Below, piece after piece: positions 26,210 through 35,292 of a stretch of DNA of 64,000 bases. Both the position numbers and the translations under genes were made by a program. The DNA lies in contig CANNCD010000001.1 in NCBI GenBank assembly GCA_947503035.1, positions 124,001 through 188,000 of the forward strand, in the 5' to 3' direction. The DNA is from an uncultured Halocynthiibacter sp. GTDB lineage: Bacteria > Pseudomonadota > Alphaproteobacteria > Rhodobacterales > Rhodobacteraceae. Positions within the stretch are counted from its first letter, which is position 1. Every line of letters begins with the position of its first letter. The notes under the pieces were generated by a model. It was given only the letters and a program-made list of their open reading frames with translations. It had not been told where the DNA came from and ran no database searches.

Positions 26210-26236
26210 GCTGCGTCACCACTCCGCCAACTCGCC
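26163..26236 (-). tRNA. tRNA-Cys (anticodon GCA)
   Basis: A 74-nt cloverleaf on the minus strand with encoded CCA at 26163-26165. The acceptor pairs GGCGAGT with ACTCGCC, the anticodon stem is GCGGA/TCCGT, and the loop TTGCAAA gives GCA. The T-stem is ACCGG/CCGGT around TTCGATT. Its 5' half is host DNA and its 3' half came with the island, so the gene is a hybrid that still folds correctly. Confidence 0.96.
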
Positions 26237-26473
26237 GCCGAGGTGACGGATAATCGTTGGGCTGGCGAAGGTCAACGGGATATTGAAAGAAAAAACCACG
26301 ACAGGCCAAAAAAATGACGCCTGTTCATGGGTTGTTGAGGTGCCGTTGATAGGAAATCGTCGAATACCCATGAATTCGCGCCTGTGTTCATGTCATGCCA
26401 CATTGGCCAGTTGCCCCATGCGCAACTTTGTGGCACACCTACTGCAACGCATCTAGACCAAGAAGTTTAGTCC

Positions 26474-27127
26474 ATGACAAAATACTCAGACCGACGCACG
26501 ATGATGGTTGATACGCAGGTTCGCCCATCAGATGTAACGAAATTCCCGATTATCGACGCGATGCTTTCTGTCCCGCGTGAGGTTTTCGTGCCCGACGCGA
26601 TGAAAGAGGCCGCCTATGTTGGCGAGACGCTTGAGTTGTCCTCGGGGCGGGTTTTGTTGGAACCTCGGACGTTGGCCAAGTTGCTTGACGCTTTGGTGAT
26701 CGACAAGACGGAAACGGTTTTGGATCTGGGCTGTGGTCTTGGATATTCGACCGCCGTGATTGCGCGCATGGCCGACGCGGTTGTTGCGGTTGAGGACGAC
26801 GCCGATCTGGCCAATGAGGCCCAGCTTGCGCTGTCCAACAGCGGTGTTGATAATGCCGCCGTCATCGAAGGCGTTCTTGCCGAAGGTGCCGCGAAACACG
26901 GCCCGTTCGATGTGATCATCCTTCAGGGTGGGGTTGAGGAAATTCCTGCGACCTTGCTTGATCAGTTGAACGAAGGTGGCCGTATCGGTGCGATCTTTAT
27001 GGAAGGGGCGCTTGGGGTTGTGCGAATTGGGCGCAAAATCAACGGTCAAGTGGCGTGGAAATATACGTTTAATGCGTCCGCGCCGATTCTTTCTGGATTT
27101 TCCAAAGAACAGGCCTTTGAATTCTAA
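26474..27127 (+). CDS. pcm: Protein-L-isoaspartate O-methyltransferase family
   Basis: A 217-residue class I methyltransferase. It would use S-adenosylmethionine to repair isoaspartyl residues in aged proteins. The motif VLDLGCGLGYSTAVIA near residue 80 is the cofactor-binding site, preceded by the substrate-side SSGRVLLEPRTLAKLLDAL. This family often sits beside tolC in Rhodobacterales, as here. It begins a short run with the outer-membrane channel gene 45 bases downstream. Length matches the family. Confidence 0.88.
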   Translation: MTKYSDRRTMMVDTQVRPSDVTKFPIIDAMLSVPREVFVPDAMKEAAYVGETLELSSGRVLLEPRTLAKLLDALVIDKTETVLDLGCGLGYSTAVIARMADAVVAVEDDADLANEAQLALSNSGVDNAAVIEGVLAEGAAKHGPFDVIILQGGVEEIPATLLDQLNEGGRIGAIFMEGALGVVRIGRKINGQVAWKYTFNASAPILSGFSKEQAFEF

Positions 27128-27172
27128 ATCCGCGCCCTTACATGTAATGAAACATTACATTGAGGTTCAGAA

Positions 27173-28543
27173 ATGATTAAATTTGTTGGCGTCAGCAAGG
27201 CACTGACCATTTCAGCGGCGATTTTCGCCTTTGGCGCAGGGACGGCGCAGTCCGAGACCCTGCGCGAAGCAATCGTGGACGCATATACGCACAGTGGCCT
27301 GCTTGATCAGCAACGCGCCGTGCTGCGCGCAGCAGATGAAGATGTGGCAGACGCATACTCTGAGCTTCTCCCGACGCTGACATATGCTTTGAAATCTTCA
27401 AGCAGCTCCGGCCTTTCAGATCTTGAGGAAACCCTGACCCTTTCCGCAAACTGGGAACTCTATACATTTGGGCGCAACAAGCTTGGCGTTGATATCGCCA
27501 AGGAAACCGTTCTTGCCACCCGACAGGCCCTTGTTGAGGTTGAGCAGCGGGTCATCCTTGGCGCGATTTCCGCCTATATGGATGTCCGCAGCGAATCTGA
27601 ATCAGTGACCCTTCAGGAAAATTCGGTTCGCCTTATCACGGAACAGCTTCGTGCGGCCCGCGATCGTTTTGAAGTGGGCGAAATCACCCGTACCGATGTG
27701 GCCTTGGCCGAGGCTGGTCTGGCGTCTGCACGTGCGGCCTTGGCGCAGGCGCAAGGGCGTCTTGATGTTGCACGCGAAGCCTATCGCGCGTCCGTGGGCC
27801 ACTATCCTGGAGTGCTTGCCTCGCCTCCTGCGCTTCCACGTACGGCGAATTCGCTTGAGTCTGCGCGCAATATTGCATTGAACACGCACCCAACCATGAA
27901 GCGGGTCCAGCATCAGGTCAACGCAGCCGAGCTTGGCGTGATCGCGGTTGATACCAACAAGCTACCGACGCTTTCGGGGTCCGCCAGCCGTACCGAAGGT
28001 CTGAGCTCTGGCGCCTCTGATAGCCAATCTCTGAGCCTCACTCTTTCAGGCTCCATCTACGCCGGCGGCTCAATCGATGCGGCCTATCGTCAAAGCGTCG
28101 CGCGTCGTGACCAAAATCGCGCGGCCCTTCACATTGCGCGCCATACGGTTGCCCAAGATGTGGGTATTGCATGGTCACAGTTGAAGGTGGCGAATGCGAC
28201 CCTTCAGGCGACGGACCGTCAGATCGAAGCGTCACAGGTTGCCTATGATGGTGTACGCGAAGAGGCGTCTCTTGGGGCGCGTACGACGCTGGATGTTTTG
28301 GACGCGGAACAGGATTTGCTGGACGCACGTGCGAGCCGAATTTCGGCGCTTTCTGGTCGCTACACCGCAACCTATCAGGTTCTTTCTGCGATGGGATTGT
28401 TGACGGCTGATCACCTTAATCTTGGGATCAACACCTATGATCCAGCGGCATATTACAACGCCGTAAGCAAGGCACCGAACACAAAATCCGATCAGGGCCG
28501 CGCGCTTGACCGGATCATGAAGTCCATCGGGCAGGATCAATAA
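27173..28543 (+). CDS. tolC: TolC-family outer-membrane channel protein
   Basis: A 456-residue outer-membrane efflux protein. The signal peptide covers about residues 1-27 (AAIFAFGAGTAQSE at its end). Two halves of long helices follow the TolC pattern, with GEITRTDVALAEAGLASARA near 185 and a second copy GARTTLDVLDAEQDLLDARA near 370. It would form the trimeric exit duct for type I secretion or multidrug efflux. No inner-membrane partner is adjacent, so it probably serves several systems. GAGG lies upstream of the start. Confidence 0.92.
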   Translation: MIKFVGVSKALTISAAIFAFGAGTAQSETLREAIVDAYTHSGLLDQQRAVLRAADEDVADAYSELLPTLTYALKSSSSSGLSDLEETLTLSANWELYTFGRNKLGVDIAKETVLATRQALVEVEQRVILGAISAYMDVRSESESVTLQENSVRLITEQLRAARDRFEVGEITRTDVALAEAGLASARAALAQAQGRLDVAREAYRASVGHYPGVLASPPALPRTANSLESARNIALNTHPTMKRVQHQVNAAELGVIAVDTNKLPTLSGSASRTEGLSSGASDSQSLSLTLSGSIYAGGSIDAAYRQSVARRDQNRAALHIARHTVAQDVGIAWSQLKVANATLQATDRQIEASQVAYDGVREEASLGARTTLDVLDAEQDLLDARASRISALSGRYTATYQVLSAMGLLTADHLNLGINTYDPAAYYNAVSKAPNTKSDQGRALDRIMKSIGQDQ

Positions 28544-28646
28544 CGTCCTCTAGACCCCTGTCTAAAAACGAACAATTGCTCATATCTGTTGTCTAACGCA
28601 CATCACGACTATAAACTGTGCGTTAGGCAAGCAGTAGGTAGTAATC

Positions 28647-29912
28647 ATGTCCGATCCAGTAAAAAATCACGAGCTTGAGGATGTTCTTTCCTCGATCCGT
28701 CGTCTTGTATCTGAGGACGGATATGGTGGTTCTACCCCTGAAAAGACTGACGATATTCCCACCGAGGTTGCCGAAGTGGCCATCGGGCGCAAGCGTCCCG
28801 AGGCACCTATTTCGGACAAGTTGGTTCTGACCGAAGCCTTCCTTGTTTCCGAATCGGAAACAGCCAAAGACGACGAGATTGCCGAAACGACCGTCGAAAC
28901 GTTGGTTTTGGGGCAGGCCCATTCAGTTGAAGCCACCCCCGAACCGGAAGAACAAGACGACGTTTTGGTTCTGAATTCTGTGTTTGACGATCTTGCCTCG
29001 GAACAATCTGCGCAGGCATCCGAAGCGGTTGAAGACCGCGACGATGCCACTCTAGAGATTGAGCAGGTTTTGGAAGAGAACCCAGAAGCGGCATTCGCAC
29101 ATGTCGAAACCACTGATCACGACGGCGACGAGACCAATGATGAAGCTGCGCACCATGAGGCTCATGAGCCAGAAGCAACGCAGGCCGTTGAAAACAAGGC
29201 CGAAACTGCTGAAGACGACAACGATGATGAGCATCTCCAAGAGGTCGAGCAGGCCGCGGACCAAGATGAGCCAGTAGAAGATACCGAAATCGACCATGAT
29301 GACGGGCAGGCGGACGCGGTCCACGAGATGACCGAAGACCACGATCCTGTTCACGACGAACCCGAGGTTGAACCTGTTGAAGACGTCGTGAGCGACGTGT
29401 TCCAGATCAATCCGGCGGATCAAATCGACGACATCGAAGACGCGGAAACCATCGAAGAAGATCAGGTCGAGGCGGTTCAAAACGACTTCCCTGAACCATC
29501 TGGGCTCGCCCATACGGTTGCCGAACTCGAAGCGGTGATCAGCGCCCAGAACGACGATTGGGAGCCAGACGGAAGCGAAGAAGAAGGCTCATCGCCAGAC
29601 ATTGAGCCGCTTGAATGGCGTTCGGAAACGACACGCGGGGCCAAGGTGTTTGAAATGCCACGTGCTGAAACGCCGCCGTCTATGCCCGGTTTCCAAGGTG
29701 AGACCGAGCTGGATGACGATGTTGATTTTGGTCTCGAAGATTTCGCCGATGACGACGCGCCTCTTTTGGACGAAGCCGCGCTGCGGGCGATGGTCTCGGA
29801 CATCGTGCGTCAGGAATTGCAGGGCCCGCTGGGCGAACGGATCACGCGCAATGTGCGTAAATTGGTCCGCCGCGAAATCCACCGCATTTTGGCCAGCGAA
29901 GACTTCGATTAG
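28647..29912 (+). CDS. Acidic DUF2497/PopZ-like protein
   Basis: A 421-residue protein. The N-terminus carries [16 protein letters not shown], typical of DUF2497 proteins. The middle, about residues 95-330, is very rich in D and E with many H and V and should be disordered. The C-terminus has helices [20 protein letters not shown] and a basic end [14 protein letters not shown], matching the polar organiser PopZ pattern of disordered acidic linker plus oligomerising C-terminus. A role at the cell pole is inferred from this pattern. Its stop overlaps the convergent cobQ stop by 4 bases. Confidence 0.65.
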   Translation: MSDPVKNHELEDVLSSIRRLVSEDGYGGSTPEKTDDIPTEVAEVAIGRKRPEAPISDKLVLTEAFLVSESETAKDDEIAETTVETLVLGQAHSVEATPEPEEQDDVLVLNSVFDDLASEQSAQASEAVEDRDDATLEIEQVLEENPEAAFAHVETTDHDGDETNDEAAHHEAHEPEATQAVENKAETAEDDNDDEHLQEVEQAADQDEPVEDTEIDHDDGQADAVHEMTEDHDPVHDEPEVEPVEDVVSDVFQINPADQIDDIEDAETIEEDQVEAVQNDFPEPSGLAHTVAELEAVISAQNDDWEPDGSEEEGSSPDIEPLEWRSETTRGAKVFEMPRAETPPSMPGFQGETELDDDVDFGLEDFADDDAPLLDEAALRAMVSDIVRQELQGPLGERITRNVRKLVRREIHRILASEDFD

Positions 29913-31354
29913 CGCGCCAGCGCCAGCAACGCATCCAGATCAAGATGCGTTTCCAAATGATCGGCAAGCGCGTCGAGGGTCTCGTCGACCTTGTCATCAT
30001 AGGACGCAAGGCCGGTTTCCGCGCCAAGTTTGCGCAAAAACGCCGCGCGAAAATCATCCGCCGCAAACAATCCGTGTATGTAACACCCCATAACGCGCCC
30101 CGATTGGTTCGCGGCCCCTTCGCGTCGTCCTTCAAGGGATAACCAAGCGCGATCGCAATCGGGGCCGGTGGTCTCGCCGATGTGGATTTCATAGCCCGTC
30201 ACCGCATCCCCCGTTTCCAGATACTGCGCATCGGAAATTGTGACGCGTTTCAGGGGCTTCATCACCGTTTCAATGTTCAAATGGCCAAGGCCGTCATACC
30301 GACCTGCGCGCCCCTCGATCCCATCGGGGTCGTCCACGAGATTTCCCAGAATCTGATAGCCGCCGCAAATGCCCATCACATGACCGCCACGGCGAATATG
30401 GCCCGCGATGTCGATATCCCAGCCCTGTTCACGGATATAGGCCAGATCGGCGATGGTGGATTTTGTCCCAGGGATCAGGATCAGATCGGCATCGGCGGGC
30501 AGGGGGCGACCGGCATCGATGATATCAACAGTTACATTTGGTTCGGCAGCGAGGGGATCGAGATCGTCGAAATTCGCGATCCGCGACAGACGTGGGACCA
30601 CCACGCGCAGATCACCACCCTTGCGCGAAGCGATATCCATCACGTCCTCGGCCGGAAGGCGCCACGCATCCCCGAACCACGGCAGTACGCCGATGCTGGC
30701 CCAATCGGTGCGCTGTTGGATTTCGACCATGCCCTGATCAAACAGGGTGACGTCGCCGCGAAATTTGTTGACCATGAACGATGTGATCCGCGCGCGGTCT
30801 TCTTCGGGCAGTACGGCGTGGGTGCCGACCAGCTGCGCGATGACGCCGCCGCGATCGATATCGCCGACCAACATGACGGGACAATCGGCGGCCTCGGCAA
30901 ACCCCATATTGGCAATGTCACCGGCACGTAGGTTGATCTCGGCGGGGCTTCCGGCGCCCTCGATCAGAACCAGATCAACGCCTTCGCCCAAACGATCAAA
31001 GCTCTCCATCACTTTGGGCATCAATTCGGCCTTGGCACGACCATATTCGCGGGCCTTCATGGTGGCGAACCGTTTGCCTTGGACGACGACGGATGCGCCA
31101 ACGTCGCTCTCGGGTTTCAGAAGAACGGGGTTCATATCGGTGTGGGGGGCAACGCCACAGGCCCGCGCTTGCAAGGCCTGCGCTCGGCCAATTTCACCAC
31201 CATCCACGGTGACAGCGGCGTTGTTCGACATGTTCTGGGGCTTGAACGGGCGCACCGTCAGACCACGGCGCACAAAGGCACGGCACAAACCCGCCACAAC
31301 CATGGATTTTCCGACGTTTGAACCCGCCCCTTGGATCATAAGTGATTTGGCCAT
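29909..31354 (-). CDS. cobQ: Cobyric acid synthase
   Basis: A 481-residue enzyme of cobalamin synthesis. It amidates adenosylcobyrinic acid a,c-diamide using glutamine and ATP. The N-terminal synthetase has [20 protein letters not shown] and [12 protein letters not shown]. The C-terminal class I amidotransferase has the nucleophile in [15 protein letters not shown] and the histidine in [11 protein letters not shown]. The start at 31354 is chosen because AAGGGG lies just upstream and the P-loop begins 10 residues in. It is divergent from a membrane protein gene. No other cobalamin gene is in the window. Confidence 0.95.
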   Translation of the reverse strand: MAKSLMIQGAGSNVGKSMVVAGLCRAFVRRGLTVRPFKPQNMSNNAAVTVDGGEIGRAQALQARACGVAPHTDMNPVLLKPESDVGASVVVQGKRFATMKAREYGRAKAELMPKVMESFDRLGEGVDLVLIEGAGSPAEINLRAGDIANMGFAEAADCPVMLVGDIDRGGVIAQLVGTHAVLPEEDRARITSFMVNKFRGDVTLFDQGMVEIQQRTDWASIGVLPWFGDAWRLPAEDVMDIASRKGGDLRVVVPRLSRIANFDDLDPLAAEPNVTVDIIDAGRPLPADADLILIPGTKSTIADLAYIREQGWDIDIAGHIRRGGHVMGICGGYQILGNLVDDPDGIEGRAGRYDGLGHLNIETVMKPLKRVTISDAQYLETGDAVTGYEIHIGETTGPDCDRAWLSLEGRREGAANQSGRVMGCYIHGLFAADDFRAAFLRKLGAETGLASYDDKVDETLDALADHLETHLDLDALLALAR

Positions 31355-31413
31355 GTCAGTCCCCTTTGCTAGGGTTAGGGATAGCTTTGAAAATAAAATT
31401 GTAAAGGAATAGC

Positions 31414-32007
31414 ATGCGTACGCCAGCACATCTGATCATGGGGGCTGCGGCCTTTGGGCGGCCCAATGCGCGGCTGGTCACCGGAATGGCGATTTTCGGC
31501 GGGCTGTTCCCTGATCTGTCGCTCTATATCATGTCGATGTGGCAGATTTTCGTGATGGAAACGCCCGCGCGGGTGGTCTTTGATGACCTCTATTTCTCGG
31601 ACCTCTGGCAACAGATTTTCGCCGTCGATAATAGCTTTATCCTTTGGGGGGCGCTGGTGGCGTTTGCGCTGTGGCGGGCGATTGATTGGCTGTTTGCCTT
31701 TGCGGGCGCGGGGATGCTGCATGTGATCACCGACTTCTTCCTGCATCACGATGACGCGCGTCGCCATTTCTGGCCGGTATCAGACTGGGTGTTTCATAGC
31801 CCCGTGAGCTATTGGGACGATAATCATTACGGCGATATCGTGGGGGCGGTCGAAATGGCGCTGGTGGTCGTGTTAACCATTATCCTTGTGCGCCGGTTCC
31901 CGTCATGGATCGCGCGGATCGGGTTTGTCGCCCTTGCCCTGACCGAGGTCGCGCCGTGGTTCATTTTCCGCTGGGGCTGGATTTTTGGCCTGAATGGGGG
32001 GGGCTAG
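31414..32007 (+). CDS. Membrane protein, DUF457/YdjM-like
   Basis: A 197-residue protein with four or so hydrophobic segments and a histidine- and aspartate-rich pattern: [45 protein letters not shown]. This is the layout of membrane-bound metal-dependent hydrolase-like proteins (DUF457/YdjM). AAAGGA precedes the start. It is divergent from cobQ and ends at a strong bidirectional terminator. No substrate is known. Confidence 0.65.
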   Translation: MRTPAHLIMGAAAFGRPNARLVTGMAIFGGLFPDLSLYIMSMWQIFVMETPARVVFDDLYFSDLWQQIFAVDNSFILWGALVAFALWRAIDWLFAFAGAGMLHVITDFFLHHDDARRHFWPVSDWVFHSPVSYWDDNHYGDIVGAVEMALVVVLTIILVRRFPSWIARIGFVALALTEVAPWFIFRWGWIFGLNGGG

Positions 32008-32011
32008 GCAT

Positions 32012-32047
32012 AAAAAAACGCGCCCGTTTGAGGGGCGCGCATTTTTT
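32012..32047. terminator. Bidirectional terminator
   Basis: A G+C-rich hairpin (CGCGCC.. paired with ..GGCGCG, loop about 8 nt) is flanked by A7 on the left and T6 on the right. It sits between convergent genes and can end transcription from both sides. Confidence 0.88.
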
Positions 32048-32068
32048 CGGCAGTCTTCTGAGCAGAAA

Positions 32069-32380
32069 TTAGGCAGCTTCGGCCTGTTGGCGACGTTCGC
32101 TTTCTTCGCGTGACAGCGCGACGGATGTACGAACACCGTTATCGACAAAGCTCATGAGGCCAGTAACCACACGTTCATTGGGGTCAATACCAGCACAAGA
32201 AAGCACTTCGCGACCATCGCGAGAGCGCGCCCAGCGTGCAATTTGCTCAGGACCGTTGCCGTATTTTTTGTTGTCTGCGATCGCATCATCGAGTGCAGCA
32301 AGTACAACAGCTGCGAATAATTTACGCGCGCGGTTCCCTTGTTCGTGATTGAAGGCAGTACCATCAACGAAATCGGCCAT
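32069..32380 (-). CDS. DUF6280-family protein
   Basis: A 103-residue soluble protein highly typical of Rhodobacterales: MADFVDGTAFNHEQGNRARK, AAVVLAALDDAIADNKKYG, WARSRDGREVLSCAGIDP. Function is unknown. AAGGACC precedes the start at 32380; a longer open frame upstream lacks family sequence. It is a single gene, divergent from efp and facing a bidirectional terminator. Confidence 0.82.
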   Translation of the reverse strand: MADFVDGTAFNHEQGNRARKLFAAVVLAALDDAIADNKKYGNGPEQIARWARSRDGREVLSCAGIDPNERVVTGLMSFVDNGVRTSVALSREESERRQQAEAA

Positions 32381-32596
32381 GTTTTGGTCCTTTTTTGTTA
32401 TTGCGCTTGTCTTTTTTGGCGTTATGCGAATATGACCATTTTGTGACGATTCGGAACTGCAAGTTCGGAATACCACCTATGCGCACATTGCATACCTCTG
32501 TTCCGGAAAAGCGTTGTTTCATTGCCTTGTCAGCCAGCGGTCGTACTTATATAGGTGGTTTCCGAAACCGATCAACCTTTTCATGCAGGTCAACTG

Positions 32597-33160
32597 ATGC
32601 CAAAAATCAACGGAAACGAAATTCGCCCCGGTAACATTCTTGAACATAACGCTGGTTTGTGGGTTGCCGTCAAAGTCGACCACGTGAAGCCCGGCAAGGG
32701 CGGCGCCTTTGCGCAAGTCGAAATGAAGAACCTGCGCAATGGGTCCAAATTGAACGAACGGTTCCGTTCCGCCGATAAGGTCGAACGCGTGCGTCTTGAG
32801 CAAAAAGACCAGCAGTTCCTCTTCGAAGCTGACGGCATGCTGACATTCATGGATCTTGAAACCTATGACCAGATCGCGCTTCCGGCGGATCTTTTGGGTG
32901 AACGCCGCGCGTTCCTTCAGGACGGCATGACCGTTGTGATCGAATATTACGACGAAGAAGCGTTGAACGCGACGGTTCCGCAAAAGGTAACCTGCGTCGT
33001 AGAAGAGACCGAGCCAGTGGTCAAAGGTCAAACCGCGGCGAATTCGTTCAAGCCAGCGATTCTCGACAATGGCGTTAAGGTCATGGTTCCACCCTTCGTG
33101 GGCCAAGGCGAAAGCATTGTCGTGGACACCGAAACAATGACCTATTCCGAACGCGCATAG
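32597..33160 (+). CDS. efp: Translation elongation factor P
   Basis: A 187-residue protein that eases ribosome stalling at polyproline. The three-domain fold is complete: [19 protein letters not shown], the modification loop [19 protein letters not shown] with its lysine at the loop tip, and C-terminal [16 protein letters not shown]. Start 32597 gives the usual N-terminus; the frame extends 14 codons upstream with no family match. A terminator follows at 33181. Confidence 0.97.
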   Translation: MPKINGNEIRPGNILEHNAGLWVAVKVDHVKPGKGGAFAQVEMKNLRNGSKLNERFRSADKVERVRLEQKDQQFLFEADGMLTFMDLETYDQIALPADLLGERRAFLQDGMTVVIEYYDEEALNATVPQKVTCVVEETEPVVKGQTAANSFKPAILDNGVKVMVPPFVGQGESIVVDTETMTYSERA

Positions 33161-33180
33161 TTAACGCGTCACATGATCGA

Positions 33181-33212
33181 AATCCCCGAAGACACAGGTT
33201 TTCGGGGATTTT
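33181..33212 (+). terminator. Rho-independent terminator after efp
   Basis: AATCCCCGAA pairs with TTCGGGGATT around a 12-nt loop, followed by TTTT. It lies about 20 bases after the efp stop. Confidence 0.85.
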
Positions 33213-33299
33213 GCACCACATTTACAAATGTTCAGATATCGCGGCTTTGTCGATTGTTAATCATCCGCTATGCATGGCGCATAGTTCACGGAGATTAAC

Positions 33300-33740
33300 A
33301 TGAAGAGTATCACAGGTATTGCAGCCCTTAGCGTTCTGATTTTGGGAGCATGTTCCAGCAGGGACAACCTCCCTGTGCGCCACGGCCCTCAGCCCATTCA
33401 TCCAGCGGAATATGTCCGCAAGAGCGCCCCAGTGGCGCAGGCGGCACCGGCCTCAGTGGTTGCAAATGGGCCATATACCACCATCACCACCTATAGCTAT
33501 GAACCAAAGAACCCCGTGCCCAATGTGGATGCATGTGGTGCGGCACAGTATCAGACCCTTGTGGGTGGGCCGTCTTCGGCGGTGCAGTCCATATCCGTCC
33601 CAGGGGCCACGCGCCATTATGGGAGCGAAGAAACCACCGAGACAGGTTTTTCCAGCCGTTTGAATTTCGTCCATAGCGGCACAGCAATTGACGCCGTGAT
33701 CGATCCGTCGTCGACGGTGACGCGTGTTTTCTGCGGATAA
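33300..33740 (+). CDS. Lipoprotein with I78-type protease-inhibitor-like domain
   Basis: A 146-residue protein. The lipobox ILGACSS at about 15-21 marks a lipoprotein. Residues about 75-146 match the peptidase inhibitor I78 pattern: CGAAQYQTLVGGP, then a short loop, SRLNFVHSG and the terminal VTRVFCG, with paired cysteines at both ends of the domain. It is a single gene between efp and ygfZ. A role against external serine proteases is suggested by the family only. Confidence 0.72.
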   Translation: MKSITGIAALSVLILGACSSRDNLPVRHGPQPIHPAEYVRKSAPVAQAAPASVVANGPYTTITTYSYEPKNPVPNVDACGAAQYQTLVGGPSSAVQSISVPGATRHYGSEETTETGFSSRLNFVHSGTAIDAVIDPSSTVTRVFCG

Positions 33741-33782
33741 TGCATCTGTGATCTGCGGGCCAAAATGGCGCGCAGATCGCCG

Positions 33783-34529
33783 CTAGACCCGCGTAAGGGT
33801 CGCGTCGCCCGCGTTCATTGTGCCCGTCGCGCGGTCAAATCGGACATGCGCAAGCGCCAAGCGGCCCGATTGTGAAAACAGCGTGCCGGCGGGTTTGCCG
33901 TCGGCGGTGATCGCGGTGCCGACGGGGGCGCTTCCGGAGATCTGGACCTGAACCAGACCTTTTTTCAATTCGGTTTTGTGTTTCATCCGCGCGATGATTT
34001 CTTGGCCGACGTAACAGCCCTTTTTGAAATCAACGCCATCGATGCGCTCAAAATCGGCCTCAAGAATATAGGTGTCGGCGTTCAATTCGACCCCCGTGCG
34101 CGGGATCACGTTTTCCACGTAAATCGCGTTCCAGTCGATGCTGGGGGCCGCGCCGTCGGCGCCATACATCCGCCAGCCAAGCACGGGCGAGCGCGGGTCA
34201 GCCAGCGCGCCGTCCGGCGCATCGCCCAATCCAAGGGTCACGGTCAGATCGCTCTCTGAGATGGTCACATCCGCGCGTAGCTTGTACATGGTCAGACGTT
34301 GCGCGACCATCGCACCAATGCTGGCGTCCACATCCAACAGAACCGCGTCATCGCGTTCGGTCAAAAAGAAATCCGCGAGGTATTTGCCCTGTGGCGTCAG
34401 GATTGCGGCATAGCAGAGCCCGTCTTTGGCCTTGCTGATATCATTGGTGATCAGCCCCTGAAGGAACCCAATCCGGTCCGCGCCGGTGATTGAATAAAGC
34501 ATGCGGTTAGAAGCGGTTTCGCCGGTCAT
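33783..34529 (-). CDS. ygfZ: YgfZ/GcvT-like folate-binding protein
   Basis: A 248-residue protein of the family that helps build or repair iron-sulfur clusters using tetrahydrofolate. The diagnostic motif FKKGCYVGQEIIARMKH is present near residue 175, with its conserved cysteine. The N-terminal part (ITGADRIGFLQGLITNDI) is the folate-binding half. AAGGGG lies upstream; ATG 34529 gives 7-base spacing and ATG 34532 gives 4. It is divergent from the glycosyltransferase gene at 34612. Confidence 0.92.
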   Translation of the reverse strand: MTGETASNRMLYSITGADRIGFLQGLITNDISKAKDGLCYAAILTPQGKYLADFFLTERDDAVLLDVDASIGAMVAQRLTMYKLRADVTISESDLTVTLGLGDAPDGALADPRSPVLGWRMYGADGAAPSIDWNAIYVENVIPRTGVELNADTYILEADFERIDGVDFKKGCYVGQEIIARMKHKTELKKGLVQVQISGSAPVGTAITADGKPAGTLFSQSGRLALAHVRFDRATGTMNAGDATLTRV

Positions 34530-34611
34530 CATGGTTCCCCTTTGGTCTGCATGCATTATATAGTCATTCAACTGCCCCCGAACAGGCCAAACCACCACGA
34601 CAGGACATGAA

Positions 34612-35292
34612 ATGCGCGCGCCTATTTCCATTGTGATCCCAACCTTGAACGCTGCGGGGGAATTGCCCGCCTGTTTGGCGACCTTGATGGAGGGGATCGA
34701 CGCGGGGTTGATCCGTGAATTGATCGTGTCGGACGGGGGATCGGATGACGCGACCCTGACCATCGCGGCCGAGGTTGGCGCGACGGTCGTCACCGGTGCG
34801 ACGGGGCGGGGGGCGCAGTTGATCAAAGGTGCCGAGGCCGCAGCGGGCGATTGGATTCTGTTCCTTCATGCCGATAGCCAATTGTCCGAGGGATGGAGCG
34901 ATGTCGTCGCCGCACATCTGGCGGGTGGCGCGGCGGGATATTTCGACCTTGGGTTTCGTGCGGGTGGCGTGATGTCCCGTGTCGTGGCGGGTTGGGCCAA
35001 TCTGCGGTCGCGGCTGTTTTGGCTGCCTTATGGCGATCAGGGGCTTTTGATTTCACGAACGCGGTATGACGCGATTGGCGGATATCAGGATATTCCGTTG
35101 ATGGAGGACGTCGCGATGGCCCGCGCCCTTGGGCGTGATTTGGTGCGCATGGATGTCGTCATCGCCACCAGCGCCGAGAGATATCAAAAGGGCGGGTGGC
35201 TGCGCCGTGGTTCGCGGAACCTTTGGACCTTGGCGCGCTACTTTATGGGTGTGCCGCCCGAAACGCTCGCCAAGGCCTATCGCAAACGCTAG
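34612..35292 (+). CDS. Family 2 glycosyltransferase (TIGR04283-like)
   Basis: A 226-residue enzyme with a GT2 fold. The N-terminal SIVIPTLNAAGELPACL, LIVSDGGSDDAT and FLHADSQLSEGW are the nucleotide-sugar binding and DxD-like motifs. The overall pattern fits the TIGR04283 group of small GT2 enzymes often found near radical SAM genes, though none is nearby here. It overlaps the stop of the convergent ABC exporter by 4 bases. Sugar donor and acceptor are unknown. Confidence 0.82.
   Translation: MRAPISIVIPTLNAAGELPACLATLMEGIDAGLIRELIVSDGGSDDATLTIAAEVGATVVTGATGRGAQLIKGAEAAAGDWILFLHADSQLSEGWSDVVAAHLAGGAAGYFDLGFRAGGVMSRVVAGWANLRSRLFWLPYGDQGLLISRTRYDAIGGYQDIPLMEDVAMARALGRDLVRMDVVIATSAERYQKGGWLRRGSRNLWTLARYFMGVPPETLAKAYRKR

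Noticed and set aside
29052-29513. Minus-strand open frame inside the acidic PopZ-like gene
   Set aside because: Its hydrophobic composition is the mirror of the D/E-rich codons on the coding strand; no signal or start site supports it.
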